From: Rhabdaerophilum sp. SD176
Lineage (GTDB): Bacteria > Pseudomonadota > Alphaproteobacteria > Rhizobiales > Beijerinckiaceae
Assembly (NCBI RefSeq): GCF_030143245.1
Contig: NZ_JARJNS010000004.1
Span: 372,001-436,000 of the forward strand
Direction: 5' to 3'
DNA: 64,000 nt
Shown here: positions 42,523 through 51,333 of the stretch, in pieces
Position numbering within the stretch: position 1 is the stretch's first letter
Layout of the letters: each line of letters starts with the position of its first letter
Notes under the pieces: generated by a model
The model's input: only the letters and a program-made list of their open reading frames with translations
Told to the model about the DNA's origin: nothing
Database searches by the model: none
Program-made: the position numbers and the translations under genes

Positions 42523-43661
42523 CGGACAGGCGCGCCAACCCCCTGCCGGCCGCGAGCCGCCCCTTTGTCGCGTTCCCCGCCTTGCTGCGCGAGCATGGCT
42601 TCGCCGTGGCACCCGACCAGACCCTGACCTTCCTCGAGGCGATCACCGTGCTCGGGCCGCGCTCGCTGGAGCAGGTCCGGCAGGCTGCCTGGGCGACGCT
42701 GGCGCCGCAGCCGCACCAGCGCGGGACCTTCGACACCCTGTTCGATTTCCACTTCCTCGGTGGCTTGGCCGAACCGGGCGAGGCGGATGACTGGCAGCCC
42801 GACGAGGAGCTGAAGGTCCAGGAGGACGAGGGCAGCCGCGAGATCCTGATCGGCGAGAGCATCAACGAGACCGGCCAGCAGGCCATCGAGGCCGAGGCTC
42901 TGGCCATCCGGGCGCTGCGTCCGCCGGATGCCGCCGATACGCTGGCGCGCTTCGCCCGCGACCTGCCGGCCGCCCTGCCACGCCGGCGCGGCTATCGCTA
43001 CCGCCGGGCCCGCCGCGGCGCGACGATCGACCTCGCCCGCAGCCTGCGCGCCGCGATCCGCACCGATGGCGATGTGATGGCCCTCAGCCGCCGCCGCCGC
43101 GCCAGCCGGCCCCGGCCGATCCTGCTGATGATCGACGTGTCCGGCTCGATGAAACAGCGCAGCGATGCCAATCTCGCGCTGGCCCATGTGATCGTGCAGA
43201 GCGCGCCGCGCGTCGAGGTGTTCACCTTCGGCACGCGGCTCACCCGCGTCACCCGGGCGCTGAAGCTGCGGAACCGCGAGCAGGCCCTCGCCACGGCATC
43301 CGGCCTTGTCGCGGATTGGGATGGCGGCACGCGGATCGGCGATGCGCTGGCGGCCTTCCTCGCCGTGCCGCGATTTGCGGGCTATGCGCGCGGCGCCGTG
43401 GTGGCGATCCTCTCGGACGGGCTCGAACGCGGCGATCCCGCCGCCATGATCGGCGCCGTCCGTCGTCTGGCCACCCGCGCCTTCCGCATCGACTGGTTCT
43501 CGCCGCTGGCGGCCGACCCGGATTACCAGCCGCAGACCGAGGCGCTGGCGGCGATCCGGCCGATGCTGGGCAGCCTCGCCAATGGTAATTCGACCGCCGC
43601 GATCTGCCGGCACCTGTTGGCGCTCGGGCAAGGCCCCGCCCGGCCGGGGAGGGCGGCATGA
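42519..43661 (+). CDS. VWA-domain protein (CoxE-like)
   Basis: The 380-residue protein has an N-terminal CoxE-type region and, from about residue 200, a von Willebrand A domain with the MIDAS sequence LMIDVSGSMKQRSD, then VFTFGTRLTRVTRAL and the late acidic segment AILSDGLERGDP. It is the usual partner of MoxR ATPases, here probably in maturing the Mo hydroxylase encoded just upstream. It overlaps the genes on both sides by 4 bp (ATGA). Confidence 0.9.
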   Translation: MTDRRANPLPAASRPFVAFPALLREHGFAVAPDQTLTFLEAITVLGPRSLEQVRQAAWATLAPQPHQRGTFDTLFDFHFLGGLAEPGEADDWQPDEELKVQEDEGSREILIGESINETGQQAIEAEALAIRALRPPDAADTLARFARDLPAALPRRRGYRYRRARRGATIDLARSLRAAIRTDGDVMALSRRRRASRPRPILLMIDVSGSMKQRSDANLALAHVIVQSAPRVEVFTFGTRLTRVTRALKLRNREQALATASGLVADWDGGTRIGDALAAFLAVPRFAGYARGAVVAILSDGLERGDPAAMIGAVRRLATRAFRIDWFSPLAADPDYQPQTEALAAIRPMLGSLANGNSTAAICRHLLALGQGPARPGRAA

Positions 43662-44536
43662 TCGACGCACATTTCCATATCTGGCGGCAGGCGGACCTGC
43701 CCTGGCTCGTGGGACCGATGCAACAGCGCATTTTCGGCCCCTACGAGCCGATCCGCCGCGATTATCCGATCGAGGAATATCTCGCCGATGCCGCGGCGGC
43801 CGGCATGACCGGCGCGGTCTATGTCCAGGCGAACTGGGCGCCGGGCCGGGCCCTGGACGAGGTGCGCTTCGTGGCGGATTCCGCCGGGCGGGCCGGCTTC
43901 CCCGTCGCGATCGTCGCCTATGCCGACATGCTGGCTGGGGATATACGCCCGGCTCTGGACGCGCTCGCCACAGAGCCCTCGGTGCGCGGTGTCCGCATGC
44001 AGCTCCATTGGCACGCCAATCCGCTCTACCGGTTTGCCTCCGGGCCGGATCTTGCCCGCGACCCCGTGCTCCAACGCAATGTTGCGGCACTCGCCGCCTT
44101 TGGCTGGAGCTTCGATCTTCAGGTCTTTGCGGGGCAGATGGAGAGCGCGGCAGAACTCTCCGCCGCCTGTCCGGGCGTTACATTCGTGCTCCAGCATGCG
44201 GGCATGCTGGAAGACCTGTCGGAGGCGGGGATCGCGCAATGGCGTGAAGGCATGGCCCGGCTGGCGGCGCAGCCGAATATCGTCAGCAAGCTTTCGGGCC
44301 TCGGCACCTTCCTGCGGAAGAACGACCCCGCCCATACCGCCTTTATCCTGCGCGAGACTGTCGCGCTGTTCGGCGCCGGGCGCTGCCTGTTCGGCTCGAA
44401 TTTCCCGATTGAGAAGCTCTGGACGACCTATGCCGACCTTGTCGCCGCCCACCGCTCCGCCGCCGCCGCGCTGCCGGAGGCGGACAGGGCGCTGATTTTC
44501 GCGGGCACCGCCCGCAAAACCTACAAACTGACATAA
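43658..44536 (+). CDS. Amidohydrolase of the 2-pyrone-4,6-dicarboxylate-hydrolase type
   Basis: The 292-residue TIM-barrel metal-dependent hydrolase has MIDAHFHIWRQADLPWLVGP (HxH metal site), MQLHWHANPLYRF, FVLQHAGM and the C-terminal CLFGSNFPIEKLW. This pattern fits COG3618 amidohydrolases, which open lactone rings such as 2-pyrone-4,6-dicarboxylate or fuconolactone. In this operon it may hydrolyse a lactone or cyclic amide made after hydroxylation. ATG at 43658 overlapping the VWA stop. Confidence 0.9.
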   Translation: MIDAHFHIWRQADLPWLVGPMQQRIFGPYEPIRRDYPIEEYLADAAAAGMTGAVYVQANWAPGRALDEVRFVADSAGRAGFPVAIVAYADMLAGDIRPALDALATEPSVRGVRMQLHWHANPLYRFASGPDLARDPVLQRNVAALAAFGWSFDLQVFAGQMESAAELSAACPGVTFVLQHAGMLEDLSEAGIAQWREGMARLAAQPNIVSKLSGLGTFLRKNDPAHTAFILRETVALFGAGRCLFGSNFPIEKLWTTYADLVAAHRSAAAALPEADRALIFAGTARKTYKLT

Positions 44537-44551
44537 CGAGGAGGAACCCCC

Positions 44552-45400
44552 ATGCCGCTGGAAATCAAGGTGCTCGACTATGGCGACATCGAGCTGGAAT
44601 CGAGCTTCCTCGTGCTGGGGCGCGGCTGCGGCCAGCGCAAGCGCGTTTATACCTATGGCTTCCTGATCCTCGGCGGCCCCTGGCCAGTCGTGGTCGATAC
44701 CGGCTATCGCCACAACCAGATCATGGAAAGCCTCGGCATGCGCGGGCTGCAATTCCACGAGAATATGATCGAGAACCAGCTTCAGAAACACGGCGTCCGC
44801 ATGGGCGATGTGCGTTATGTCGCCCATACCCACCTGCATATCGACCATGCCGGCAAAGATGAGCTGTTCCCGATGAACACCACGGTGATCATCAACCGGC
44901 GCGAACTGGAATATTCGGTATCCGGGCTGATGCATCCGCAATATCCCGCGCCGGATATCAAGCATCTGATCGACCGCCTCCACACCAAGCATGCCTTGCG
45001 GCTGGAGGATCTCGAGCTCAGCGGCATGATCGAACTGTTCCCCGGCTGTTATCTCGAAGCGGCCGGCGCCCATACCGAGGGCTCGATGAATGTCCATGTC
45101 GATACGGCCGAGGGCCGCGCGACGATCTGCGGCGATGTGATTTACGATTTCAACGACCAGATCGTTGACCCGTATCACGAGATCCATGCCGACGAGCCGC
45201 GCGTCACCGGCAATCACGGCACCACGAAGCGGCAGGAAAAAGCAGCGATCAAGAAGTTGCTCAACACCTCGCGCTTCCTGCTTCCCGTGCACGACAAGCC
45301 CGCGAAGATCGAGGCGGGGCAGGTGGTCGGCCGGCTGGACATGGCCGTGCCGGGCCCGATGGTCCAGAGCGTGCCGAAGCGGAACTGGTTCCCGGTCTGA
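44552..45400 (+). CDS. Metallo-beta-lactamase-fold lactonase (AHL-lactonase-like)
   Basis: The 282-residue protein has the HTHLHIDHAGKDELF zinc motif (HxHxDH), the later ligands in AGAHTEGSMNVHV and TICGDVIYDFND, and the closing LLPVHDKPAKI. It is similar in layout to N-acyl-homoserine lactonases (AiiA type), but members also hydrolyse other lactones and esters. Among lactone-opening enzymes in the same operon, a catabolic rather than quorum-quenching role is more likely. GAGGAGG precedes the ATG. Confidence 0.9.
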   Translation: MPLEIKVLDYGDIELESSFLVLGRGCGQRKRVYTYGFLILGGPWPVVVDTGYRHNQIMESLGMRGLQFHENMIENQLQKHGVRMGDVRYVAHTHLHIDHAGKDELFPMNTTVIINRRELEYSVSGLMHPQYPAPDIKHLIDRLHTKHALRLEDLELSGMIELFPGCYLEAAGAHTEGSMNVHVDTAEGRATICGDVIYDFNDQIVDPYHEIHADEPRVTGNHGTTKRQEKAAIKKLLNTSRFLLPVHDKPAKIEAGQVVGRLDMAVPGPMVQSVPKRNWFPV

Positions 45401-45449
45401 CACCGGGAACCGCCCGAACCCCGAGGATCCGGAAGACGGAGGAACGCCC

Positions 45450-47039
45450 ATGACCACGCATGTCGCGCTTGACCCGGCCTTTGCCGATCTGGTCGATCTC
45501 TGGGCCCCCGTGCGCCAGATCGGCACCGGCTTCGACTTCACCGAAGGGCCGGTCTGGCACCCGCGGGACCAGTATTTGCTGTTCTCGGACATGCCCGGCG
45601 ATGTCCGCCGCCGCTGGGACCGGAGCGGCATCACCGAGGTGATGCGCCCGGCCAACAAATGCAACGGCATGACCTATGATGCCGATCTGAACCTCATCGT
45701 CTGCGAGCACGCGACCTCGACTTTGGTGCGCGAGCGGTCCGATGGCCGGCGGGAAATCCTCGCCTCCCATTTCGACGGGCGCGAGCTCAACAGCCCGAAT
45801 GATGTTGTCGTGAAATCCGACGGGGCGATTTATTTCTCCGACCCCTGGTATGGCCGCATGCCGGTTTACGGCGTCGAGCGGCCGCGCCAGCTCGGCTTCC
45901 AGGGCGTCTATCGCATCGCGCCCGGCGGTGGTGCGCCGCAATTGCTGGTCGAGCGGATGATGTTCGACCAGCCGAACGGCCTCTGCTTCTGCCCGGACGA
46001 AAGCAAGCTCTACATCAACGACACGGTCCAGCATGTGATCCGCGTCTTCGATGTCCAGCCCAATGGCCTGCTGGCCAATGGCCGGGTCTTTGCCTCCGGC
46101 ATCGTCTCGGCCAGTGAGCCTGGCGTGCCGGACGGCATGAAATGCGACCTGTTCGGCAATGTCTGGGTCTGCGGCCCCGGCGGCGTCTGGGTCTATGCGC
46201 CGGATGGCCGGCTGATCGGCAAGCTGCGCGTGCCGGAACTCGTCGGCAATCTCGCCTGGGGCGGGCCGGATTTCCGCACCCTGTTCCTCACCGCCACCCA
46301 TTCGGTCTATGCGGTGGATACAAAAGTTGGCCCCCGCAGCGAGCCCTATATGCGCCAGGCGCCTGCCCGGAGCAGCGCGGCGCCGCAGGCCGGCGCCAGC
46401 ATCGCCCGGAACGGCACGAAAAAGGCCGCGCCGGGCTATGCGCTTGATCCCGCCCGCTGCGCGGTGATCATCCAGGACATGCAGAACGATGTCGTGATGG
46501 AGGGCGGGGCCTTTGCCGCATCGGGTTCGCCCGTGCATTGCCGCGAGCAGAACGCGATCGGCAATGCCGCGCGCCTTGCCGCTGCGGCGCGGGCCAAGGG
46601 CATCCCGGTGATCCATGTCTGGTTCGTGGTCGAGCCCGGCTGCCCGGGCGTGACGATGAACGCCCCGCTCTTCGAGGGGCTGGCCGACGCGCGGGCGCTG
46701 GTGCGCGGCACCTGGGGTGTCGCCCCGGTGCCGGGGCTGGAGGCGCAGCCGGGCGACCATGTCGTCGAGAAGCAGCGCATGAGCGCCTGGGAAGGCACCC
46801 GCCTCGAAACCGTGCTCAAGGCCCTGAAGCGCGACATCGTGGTGGTGACCGGCGCCTGGACCAACATGTCCATCGAGCACACTTCGCGGACGGGTGCGGA
46901 CAAGGGTTATTTCATGGTCGTGCCGGAGGATTGCTGCTCGACCATGAATGCCGAATGGCACACGGCCTCGGTGAATTACGCGCTCCAGAATGTGGCCGTC
47001 ATCACCGACGCCGAGGCGCTGATCGGCGCCTGGAACTGA
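45450..47039 (+). CDS. SMP-30/gluconolactonase domain fused to isochorismatase-like cysteine hydrolase without the cysteine
   Basis: The 529-residue protein joins two enzymes. Residues ~10-300 are a six-bladed SMP-30/LRE lactonase: GFDFTEGPVWHPRDQYLLFS, NSPNDVVVKSDGAIYFSDPW, and PDGMKCDLFGNVWVCGPGG with the metal-site residues. A linker of ~35 residues leads to an isochorismatase-like domain (~335-529) with the Asp of IIQDMQNDVV and the Lys of VEKQRMSAWEG. The nucleophile position of the TNxCVE-type motif reads TNMSIEHT, a serine. This would abolish normal amidase chemistry unless serine or water substitutes, as in isochorismatases that lack cysteine. A second lactone-hydrolysing step in the operon is implied. 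Confidence 0.9.
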   Translation: MTTHVALDPAFADLVDLWAPVRQIGTGFDFTEGPVWHPRDQYLLFSDMPGDVRRRWDRSGITEVMRPANKCNGMTYDADLNLIVCEHATSTLVRERSDGRREILASHFDGRELNSPNDVVVKSDGAIYFSDPWYGRMPVYGVERPRQLGFQGVYRIAPGGGAPQLLVERMMFDQPNGLCFCPDESKLYINDTVQHVIRVFDVQPNGLLANGRVFASGIVSASEPGVPDGMKCDLFGNVWVCGPGGVWVYAPDGRLIGKLRVPELVGNLAWGGPDFRTLFLTATHSVYAVDTKVGPRSEPYMRQAPARSSAAPQAGASIARNGTKKAAPGYALDPARCAVIIQDMQNDVVMEGGAFAASGSPVHCREQNAIGNAARLAAAARAKGIPVIHVWFVVEPGCPGVTMNAPLFEGLADARALVRGTWGVAPVPGLEAQPGDHVVEKQRMSAWEGTRLETVLKALKRDIVVVTGAWTNMSIEHTSRTGADKGYFMVVPEDCCSTMNAEWHTASVNYALQNVAVITDAEALIGAWN

Positions 47040-47109
47040 TCCCCGGCGGGATGGATTCAGCCGAAGGCTTCGCCTAGTGTTTCCCGGGCGGCAAACCGGA
47101 ACGGGGTCC

Positions 47110-47460
47110 ATGGGCAAGGCAGGCGGCATTTCCATCCACGCGGTTGATGTCTCGACCGGCCGGGTCGCGGCGGGTCTGGCCGTGGAGTTGCACCGGCTCG
47201 AACCCCTGCCGGCTCTGGTCGCGACCGGGATGATCGGCCCGAACGGCCTGCTCGACCACCCTTCTGCGTCGGGCGAGGGCATCACGGCAGGGCTCTACGA
47301 GGTCCGTTTCGATCTCGGCGCCTTCTTCGCGGCGGCGGGCCGGGAGGCTCCTTTCCTCGATCTGGTCCCGTTCCGCTTCCATGTCCGGCAGGTCGCCGAG
47401 CATTATCACCTGCCGTTCAAGTTCACGCCCTTCGGCTTCTCGCTGTTCCGGGGTGCCTGA
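47110..47460 (+). CDS. Hydroxyisourate-hydrolase-like (transthyretin-fold) protein
   Basis: The 116-residue protein has the transthyretin-like fold of 5-hydroxyisourate hydrolases: SIHAVDVSTGRVAAGLAVEL (first catalytic His) and the C-terminal EHYHLPFKFTPFGFSLFRGA (second His). In true HIUases the C-terminal signature is YRGS and a conserved Arg lies in a DGR loop; here these read FRGA and NGL. The protein may therefore act on a different ring. ATG at 47110. It is the last plus-strand gene of the run and is convergent with the deaminase gene, whose stop codon begins at the next base. Confidence 0.85.
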   Translation: MGKAGGISIHAVDVSTGRVAAGLAVELHRLEPLPALVATGMIGPNGLLDHPSASGEGITAGLYEVRFDLGAFFAAAGREAPFLDLVPFRFHVRQVAEHYHLPFKFTPFGFSLFRGA

Positions 47461-49029
47461 TCAGCGCGCATTGTAATGCGTGTGCGGCGGGAGTGGCTCC
47501 TCCGGCAGCCAGCGATCATAGAAGGTCTTCACATGCGGGAACACCGCCTCGGCCAGGTGCTGCCGGTCGATCTCGCCCGGCGTGAGCGGCGCGGCGAGGC
47601 TCTCGCGGATCGCCTCATGGATGGCCTCACGGTCAATCCGCGTGAACCGGCCTTCGGCATAGATCACCTCGCCTCCAACCATGACCGCCTCGATGGCCTC
47701 CGGTTTCGCGCGATGGACCAGCACGTCGACCAGAGGCGTCCCGGCATGCTGGTAGGGCCGGGTGACGCGCGCATGGTCCAGCATCACGAGATCCGCCTCA
47801 GAGCCGGGCCGGAGCGAGCCGATCGCGCTGCCGAAGGGCGTCGTTGCGGCGCCATGCTCGGTTGCCATCCGGAAGATATCCGCTGCCGAAGGATGCGGCG
47901 CGTCGATGCCCGGCTCGCGATGGGCGCGCAGCACAAGCCGCATTTCCTGCAGCATGTCGCGGTCATCGTTGAGGCCGGCCTCGTCGATACCGATGCAGAC
48001 CGGGATGCCCTTCGCGAGGAAACGGTTTACCGGCGCGATGCCGCTCTTGAGCCGGAAATTCGACGAGCAATTGTGGCAGATCCGCACGCCATGCGCCGCG
48101 CAGAGATCGATTTCGGCCTCGCCCATCCAGACGCCATGCCCGAGCGTCAGCCGGTCATGGACGAGCCCGAACCGCGTCAGATGCGCCAAAGCCGATCCCC
48201 CCGTCCGCCGCCGCGCATATTCCCGCTGATAGGGCGTCTCCAGCAGATGCATATGCATCGGCAGGCCATGCCGGGCGGATAGGTCGGCCGCGAGCCCGAG
48301 TGCCGCGTCTGACAGCCAGTGCAGGTTCGCCGGGGCGATCTGCAGGCGGATGCGGCTGTCCCCGGCCAGCTCCGCAAGCAGGGCGTCGAACACCGCGACC
48401 TGCTGATCCAGCGGCAGCGTGAACCGCTCGAAATAGGCCCGCAAGGCCGGGCGAAGCGCATCCGGAACGCTCTCGGTGAAGCGCCGGTCATCGGCATAGA
48501 CCAGCCGGTTCTGGTCCCGCAGGGCCATGGAATAGGAGGCCCGCATGCCGATTTCGCGATACGCGCCGATCACCTTGCGCGCCGCGCCCAGCACAGCCTC
48601 GGCATCGCCCGGCGCCCGCGAATGCAAATGCTGCACCGTGGTGATGCCGCTGGCGATCATCTCGAAGGCGGAGAACAGCGTATCGAGCCGGAGATCAATG
48701 TCACGCAGCGCGAGGCGCGAGGCGAACCACAATTCCAGCGGGTGATCGGGCGAGCCGAGCTGGAACGGCGTCAGCCCGACATGGTGATGCGCATTGATCA
48801 GCCCGGGCATGATCACCTTGCCGCGCCCGCCGATCTCGCGGGCGCCGGGATGGCTTGCCCGCATCGTTGCCGCCGGGCCGATCGCCACCACGCGCCCGGC
48901 CTCGACGAGGAGGGCAGCGTCCTCATGGATCTGCGGCGCGCCGTCCGGCGCAAAACCTTCGATGATCCGGTCGCCGGCCACGAGAACGGTTTCGGGCATC
49001 ATCGGCTGATCCTCACGAACTCTCATCAT
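47461..49029 (-). CDS. Chlorohydrolase/deaminase-type amidohydrolase (8-oxoguanine deaminase/AtzB-like)
   Basis: The 522-residue metal-dependent hydrolase has the AtzA/TrzN/guanine-deaminase layout: VIMPGLINAHHHVGLTPFQL (HxH ligands), LPMHMHLLET, LTLGHGVWM and VCIGIDEAGLNDDRDMLQEM with the catalytic Asp. Substrates of this group are N-heterocycles such as 8-oxoguanine or chlorinated triazines, which are deaminated or dechlorinated. Here it is plausibly a ring amidohydrolase of the predicted pathway. The ATG at 49029 overlaps the upstream deacetylase stop by 4 bp (ATGA); a second ATG follows immediately. Confidence 0.88.
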   Translation of the reverse strand: MMRVREDQPMMPETVLVAGDRIIEGFAPDGAPQIHEDAALLVEAGRVVAIGPAATMRASHPGAREIGGRGKVIMPGLINAHHHVGLTPFQLGSPDHPLELWFASRLALRDIDLRLDTLFSAFEMIASGITTVQHLHSRAPGDAEAVLGAARKVIGAYREIGMRASYSMALRDQNRLVYADDRRFTESVPDALRPALRAYFERFTLPLDQQVAVFDALLAELAGDSRIRLQIAPANLHWLSDAALGLAADLSARHGLPMHMHLLETPYQREYARRRTGGSALAHLTRFGLVHDRLTLGHGVWMGEAEIDLCAAHGVRICHNCSSNFRLKSGIAPVNRFLAKGIPVCIGIDEAGLNDDRDMLQEMRLVLRAHREPGIDAPHPSAADIFRMATEHGAATTPFGSAIGSLRPGSEADLVMLDHARVTRPYQHAGTPLVDVLVHRAKPEAIEAVMVGGEVIYAEGRFTRIDREAIHEAIRESLAAPLTPGEIDRQHLAEAVFPHVKTFYDRWLPEEPLPPHTHYNAR

Positions 49030-49922
49030 GGCGGACAAGCCGCGGCGAAGGCGCGGGCAATGGCATCACGCCGGGCGACATAGACCCGGTCGCCGAGGGC
49101 GGCGAGCCGGGCAAGAACCTGTTCGAAGGCGGGGAAGCGCGCCGGGCGCCCGCAGATGCGGAGATGATAGCCGATATTGATCAGCCTTGGCCGGCCCTGA
49201 TCGGCTTCGGCGAGAAGAACGTCCAGCGCATCGGAGACATACTCCACCATCTCGCCGGAACGGACGAAGCCGTTGGGATGGAAGAACTTCATGTCATTCG
49301 TATCCAGCGCATAGGGCAGGACGAGCAGGGGCGCGCCATCCTCGCGGTCCCAATAGGGCAGGTCATCGTCGAAGGCGTTCGAGGCATAGGCAAAGCCGCG
49401 CTCGCGGAGCAGCCCGCGCGTCCAGTCGCTTTCGGCGCCCCGGCAGAAGAACCCGGCCGGACGCGTGCCGCAGGCGGCTTCGATCACCGCAAGGGAGCGG
49501 TCGAGATCCCGCGCTTCGTCCTTGCGGCTGGCATAATCCGCATGAGGCCGCCAGCGCCAGCCATGCAGGGCAGGCTCATGGCCACGCCGGACCACCTCGG
49601 CGGCGAGGGCAGGGGAACGTTCCACCGCCTGCCCGCAGAGGAAGAAGGTCGCGGGCAAGCGATGCCGGTCCAGCGCGTCGAGCATGCGCCAGAGGCCGGC
49701 CCGCATGCCATAGGCGAAGATCTGCTCCTGCCCGCGATCCCGCCGCCCCGGCTCGACCACACTGATCACCTCGCCCATACGCTCGCTGGCCGGATCGCCA
49801 TAGCCGACCTGCATCTCTGCGCCTTCCTCGAAATTGACGACAACGGAGACGGCGAGCCTGGCCCCGTTCGGCCAGCGGATGTCCGGCCATGTGCCGCCAT
49901 AGCCGGTCAGGTCATTCGTCAT
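49026..49922 (-). CDS. PuuE-like polysaccharide-deacetylase-family protein (A)
   Basis: The 298-residue protein resembles PuuE-type allantoinases, the polysaccharide-deacetylase-fold enzymes of urate catabolism: GGTWPDIRWPNGARLAVSVV, FAYGMRAGLWRMLDALDRHR, LPATFFLCGQAVERSP, EPALHGWRWRPHADY and FFCRGAESDW. PuuE proteins hydrolyse allantoin-type cyclic amides without the usual metal set. Its start at ATG 49922 has GAGG five bases upstream; an in-frame ATG at 49958 is less likely. It is co-directional and overlapping with the deaminase gene, and has a paralogue at 54055 on the other strand. Confidence 0.87.
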   Translation of the reverse strand: MTNDLTGYGGTWPDIRWPNGARLAVSVVVNFEEGAEMQVGYGDPASERMGEVISVVEPGRRDRGQEQIFAYGMRAGLWRMLDALDRHRLPATFFLCGQAVERSPALAAEVVRRGHEPALHGWRWRPHADYASRKDEARDLDRSLAVIEAACGTRPAGFFCRGAESDWTRGLLRERGFAYASNAFDDDLPYWDREDGAPLLVLPYALDTNDMKFFHPNGFVRSGEMVEYVSDALDVLLAEADQGRPRLINIGYHLRICGRPARFPAFEQVLARLAALGDRVYVARRDAIARAFAAACPP

Positions 49923-50035
49923 GGGGGCCTCGGAAAGGGCAGGCAAGGTTGAAGCCATCGGATAGGGCGTAGGGGCAGTTCTTCCTCATCAAGCAAGGGC
50001 AGTGCCGGTGCCCGTTCCTGCCGCCGGCATGCGAT

Positions 50036-50085
50036 TGCCTGAATTTTAGGCAGCATTGCGTATTTTGTATAAAAAATTCTACAAT
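50036..50085 (+). promoter_or_regulatory. Candidate promoter/operator region ahead of the polyamine-type ABC genes
   Basis: In an AT-rich divergent intergenic region, TGCCT-N7-AGGCA (50036-50052) forms a dyad. TTGCGT (50056-50061) lies 18 bp from TACAAT (50080-50085), resembling -35/-10 elements. Overlapping them is TTGTA-N10-TACAA (50065-50084), a second dyad. Together they look like a promoter with operator sites. Confidence 0.45.
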
Positions 50086-50185
50086 TCGCTCAGGAGATAG
50101 GCAATCAAGGCCCCCGACCGCCCCTTTCAGGGTGGCACGGGCGTTGCGTGGACCTTTGGCAAGTCGTGTCGTCCGGAAGAACCGC

Positions 50186-51301
50186 GTGTCCCTGCAAGCC
50201 CCTGCCATCCCGCCGGATATCCAGAGCCAGCCGCTGACGCTGGACGCCATATCGCACAGTTATGGCGATGCGCTGGCGGTCAACGAGGTTACGCTGGAAG
50301 TCCGGGCCGGCGAGCTGATCGCCCTGTTGGGTCCCTCCGGCTGCGGAAAATCGACCCTCCTGCGGATCGTTGCAGGCTTCATCAACCAGACCTCGGGCCG
50401 CGTCGTCATCGCCGACCGGGTTGTCGACGCCCTGCCGCCGAACCGGCGAGAAGTCGGCATCGTCTTCCAGTCCTACGCGCTGTTCCCGCACATGACGGTT
50501 GCGGAGAACATCGCCTATGGGCTTGAAGCCCGCGGCGAGAGCAAGACCACCTGCCGCGAGCGGGTCAAGGAGATGCTCGCCACCGTCCGCATGGAAGGGT
50601 TCGCGGACCGCAAGCCCCGGCAGCTTTCCGGTGGCCAGCAGCAGCGCGTGGCACTTGCGCGCGCCCTGGCGGTCCGGCCGCGCATTCTCCTGCTCGACGA
50701 GCCCTTCGCCGCGCTCGACAAGAATCTCCGCCTCGACATGCAGATCGAGATCAAGCGCCTTCAGCGGCAATTCGGCCTGACGGCCATCCTCGTAACGCAT
50801 GACCAGGACGAGGCCATGTCGATCGCCGACAGGATCGCCGTGATGAGCAAGGGCCGGATCGAGCAGCTCGGTTCGCCGGTCGAGATCTACGACCAGCCGG
50901 AAACCCTTTTCGTCAACGATTTCATCGGTTCCTCAAACCGCTTTGCCGGCGTGATCGAGAGCGCGGGCGAGGGCGCCTACTCTGTCCGCCTCGCCAGCGG
51001 CGCGCTCTGGCAGGTGACCAGCCGCAAGCCCTTCGCGCCGGGAGATCGGGTTGTCGCCACGATCCGGCCCGAGCAGCTCGTCCTGACGGATGAAGCCACC
51101 GCCGGGAGCATCCCTGTCACGCTCAAGCTCAGCCTGCCGATCGGCGGCGAGCTGATTCATGACGTCGAAACCCGCTCCGGCGAGGCCTTCAAGGTTGCTG
51201 CCGGTCGCAGGCCGGGCGAACCCGCCAGCCCGATGGCCGCTACGCATTGCGCCCTGGCCCCGCATGCGAGGCCGATCCTCTTTCCCCAACCCGCCGCATG
51301 A
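50186..51301 (+). CDS. Spermidine/putrescine-type ABC transporter ATP-binding protein
   Basis: The 371-residue ATPase has a PotA-like layout. The ABC domain has Walker [11 protein letters not shown]-loop [20 protein letters not shown], signature [15 protein letters not shown], Walker [13 protein letters not shown] and H-loop [11 protein letters not shown]-terminal TOBE domain (from about residue 280) contains [15 protein letters not shown]. The GTG at 50186 has GGAAG upstream; an upstream GTG at 50132 is possible. It leads a four-gene transporter set with the binding protein and two permeases. Confidence 0.9.
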   Translation: MSLQAPAIPPDIQSQPLTLDAISHSYGDALAVNEVTLEVRAGELIALLGPSGCGKSTLLRIVAGFINQTSGRVVIADRVVDALPPNRREVGIVFQSYALFPHMTVAENIAYGLEARGESKTTCRERVKEMLATVRMEGFADRKPRQLSGGQQQRVALARALAVRPRILLLDEPFAALDKNLRLDMQIEIKRLQRQFGLTAILVTHDQDEAMSIADRIAVMSKGRIEQLGSPVEIYDQPETLFVNDFIGSSNRFAGVIESAGEGAYSVRLASGALWQVTSRKPFAPGDRVVATIRPEQLVLTDEATAGSIPVTLKLSLPIGGELIHDVETRSGEAFKVAAGRRPGEPASPMAATHCALAPHARPILFPQPAA

Positions 51302-51333
51302 GGCGGCGTACGACGTCACAAGGAGAAGCCGAC

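Noticed and set aside
40378-42612. 744-codon open frame on the minus strand
   Set aside because: Antisense to the split Mo-hydroxylase and MoxR genes, with no recognisable motif; a composition shadow.
44552-45400. Quorum-quenching AHL lactonase
   Set aside because: The fold fits, but location among catabolic hydrolases makes a pathway lactonase more likely; no quorum-sensing genes are nearby.
43523-45670. 715-codon open frame on the minus strand
   Set aside because: Antisense to the amidohydrolase and lactonase genes, whose motifs are unambiguous.
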